Shown piece after piece: positions 12,870-14,108 of a DNA stretch of 14,108 nucleotides. Both the position numbers and the translations under genes were made by a program. The notes below the pieces were generated by a model that saw only the letters and a program-made list of their open reading frames with translations, did not search any database and was not told the DNA's origin. The stretch covers positions 1-14,108 of the forward strand of contig DMDF01000049.1 in the NCBI GenBank assembly GCA_003446605.1, read 5' to 3'. Within the stretch, counting starts at the first letter, position 1; each line of letters begins with the position of its first letter. This stretch comes from Anaerolineaceae bacterium. Lineage in GTDB: Bacteria; Chloroflexota; Anaerolineae; Anaerolineales; Anaerolineaceae.

Positions 12870-14108
12870 ATGAAAAAGAAGTACAAACTTGTGAAAATAT
12901 TAATATTTATGGGATTCTTACTTACTTGTTGTAATTCAGAAGAAGTATCGGTTTTAGAAGAATCAACAATTCAAGTGACTCAACCACAAATAATTTCTTC
13001 ACCAACTCCTAAAGAGATTGGTATTACGAAAATAGAAATAGATGGCGAACTTGATGATTGGACGAACTATAAAATCCTTTCCGAGGATGATAGTGGGGAC
13101 TCAGAGAGCGGCGAGTTTGACATTAAATTGGTAAAAGCTTTTACGAATGATCAATATTTCTACCTAATGATAGATGCTAATAGACGGATTGGGGAGTACG
13201 TGCAGATAGATTTGGATATTGATGTAAACGGTGATGGCAGAATGGATTACATGGCTGTCTTCCGACCACGCACTGATGATGATAGTATTTTAATGAATCA
13301 AAATGCTGATGAAGAAAATCCTGTAACATTCAATCCAGATAATTTTGCGGAGGGAGATGGGATTGAATTTAAGATGCCGATTTCTATAATTGAAAATCAG
13401 CATAGTTTTACAATTACGAATCTGCGCATAATGAAAGGTGTTTGCTGCGAAGCTGATTGGCAGGTTGAAGATTCTATGGGCTCATTTAAAGTGGAGAATT
13501 TAGAAGAGCGTGAATTGGCGAAGAGTGAGAAATATAATAAATGGTTATCTTCATCTTTTGAAGGAATCGCAAGCAAACCATTTGTGATTAATGATACTGA
13601 TCCTGCTGTTTCTGGTGCGAGAGCCTTGATTGTAAATGAGCAGAATACCACAGTTTATATCATCAGCGAGTTCTCTGCTATATTGAGTAAAGTAAATATT
13701 GATCCTTCTTCTGCTAATTTTGGAGAAGTTATAGTTTTAGCAGAAGGTTTACTACGGCCAACTGATCTTGATATAAATGGAACTGAGACTATTGCATATG
13801 TAACCACTGAAAGCGGTTTTGATCAAGCTGGAAAAGAAAGTCTCTTGCAAATAGATCTAAAAACGAATGAGATAACAGAACTAAGCAATCAGTTAGGTCA
13901 TCCTACGAATGTCATACTTAGTCAGGATGAAGCTGAAGGCTATATAGTGGATCTGAGAAATGGAAGTTTTTATAGAATCGATCTTGAATCTGGAACGATT
14001 ACAACTATTAACAAGGGACTGAATAATCCATATCCAGCAGCCATAAATCAAGCAGAAACGGATGCTTACATACTAACCGATCCTGCAGCAAAGGGGGATT
14101 ATCCAAAA
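12870..14108 (+). CDS. Large secreted lipoprotein, 3' end beyond the window
   Basis: The frame is open from the ATG at 12870 (AGAGGTGG upstream) to the last base, 413 codons with no stop. MKKKYKLVKILIFMGFLLTC is a lipoprotein signal with C20 lipidated. After a Ser/Thr/Pro linker, residues about 54-190 start with IEIDGELDDW, the opening strand of CBM9-like/DOMON-type sugar- or cytochrome-binding domains, and contain DVNGDGRMD (118-126), a DxNxDGxxD calcium-loop motif as in dockerins and thrombospondin repeats. From about residue 245, repeated units (for example LLRPTDLDINGTETIAYVTT, LGHPTNVILSQDEAEGYIVD, LNNPYPAAINQAETDAYILT) look like blades of an NHL/YncE-type beta-propeller. It is likely an exported binding protein; whether it has an enzyme activity cannot be told while the C-terminus is missing. 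Confidence 0.85.
   Translation, partial: MKKKYKLVKILIFMGFLLTCCNSEEVSVLEESTIQVTQPQIISSPTPKEIGITKIEIDGELDDWTNYKILSEDDSGDSESGEFDIKLVKAFTNDQYFYLMIDANRRIGEYVQIDLDIDVNGDGRMDYMAVFRPRTDDDSILMNQNADEENPVTFNPDNFAEGDGIEFKMPISIIENQHSFTITNLRIMKGVCCEADWQVEDSMGSFKVENLEERELAKSEKYNKWLSSSFEGIASKPFVINDTDPAVSGARALIVNEQNTTVYIISEFSAILSKVNIDPSSANFGEVIVLAEGLLRPTDLDINGTETIAYVTTESGFDQAGKESLLQIDLKTNEITELSNQLGHPTNVILSQDEAEGYIVDLRNGSFYRIDLESGTITTINKGLNNPYPAAINQAETDAYILTDPAAKGDYPK

Overview
The window looks like accessory chromosomal DNA of a bacterium with Shine-Dalgarno sites of the AGGAG type, several Cys-lipidated secreted proteins, and genes mostly of moderate G+C mixed with strikingly AT-rich ones. Gene content (YhbS-like GNAT, Cas4/RecB-like nuclease, HigBA, YdeI/DUF1801, many SDR enzymes, lipoproteins with CBM9-like and propeller-like parts) would fit Chloroflexota (Anaerolineae-like), but this is a low-confidence guess from gene style only. 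No rRNA, CRISPR array, transposase or integrase is visible.

Layout. 1-736 (minus strand): the remains of a GNAT acetyltransferase, running off the left edge, behind an unrecognised 193-aa protein. 957-2670 (plus): an AT-rich two-gene operon with a four-helix membrane protein overlapping a PAPS-reductase/DndC-like PP-loop ATPase. This is the best candidate for an undescribed (possibly defence) system. 2671-3130: non-coding, with three hairpin structures. 3131-3433: small acidic protein (minus). 3543-5381: a HigB-HigA toxin-antitoxin module sandwiched between a broken copy of the 3' end of a RecB/Cas4-type nuclease gene and the complete nuclease gene (both minus); the two copies form a 217-bp direct repeat about 91% identical and exactly 1014 bp apart. 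5611-6216: a decayed sugar-epimerase-like pseudogene (two frameshifts and a truncation). 6259-7926: CPBP-family membrane protein and classical SDR in an operon, convergent with an extended SDR (7923-8975, minus). 9221-10264: two DUF1801-family proteins in an operon. 10770-11612: a lipoprotein gene ending in a large hairpin. 11776-12057: a very cysteine-rich small lipoprotein (minus). 12348-12396: the 3' part of a tRNA-Pro gene, probably an attachment-site scar. 12870 to the right edge: a large secreted lipoprotein, incomplete.

How it fits together. Gene fragments, a frame-shifted pseudogene, flanking duplications, a toxin-antitoxin module, AT-rich genes and a partial tRNA together indicate a recombination-prone region built by several separate gains and losses rather than one coherent pathway. 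The orientation of the tRNA fragment suggests that, if it is an integration scar, the inserted element lies to its right (the 12870 lipoprotein gene and beyond), with older chromosome to its left.
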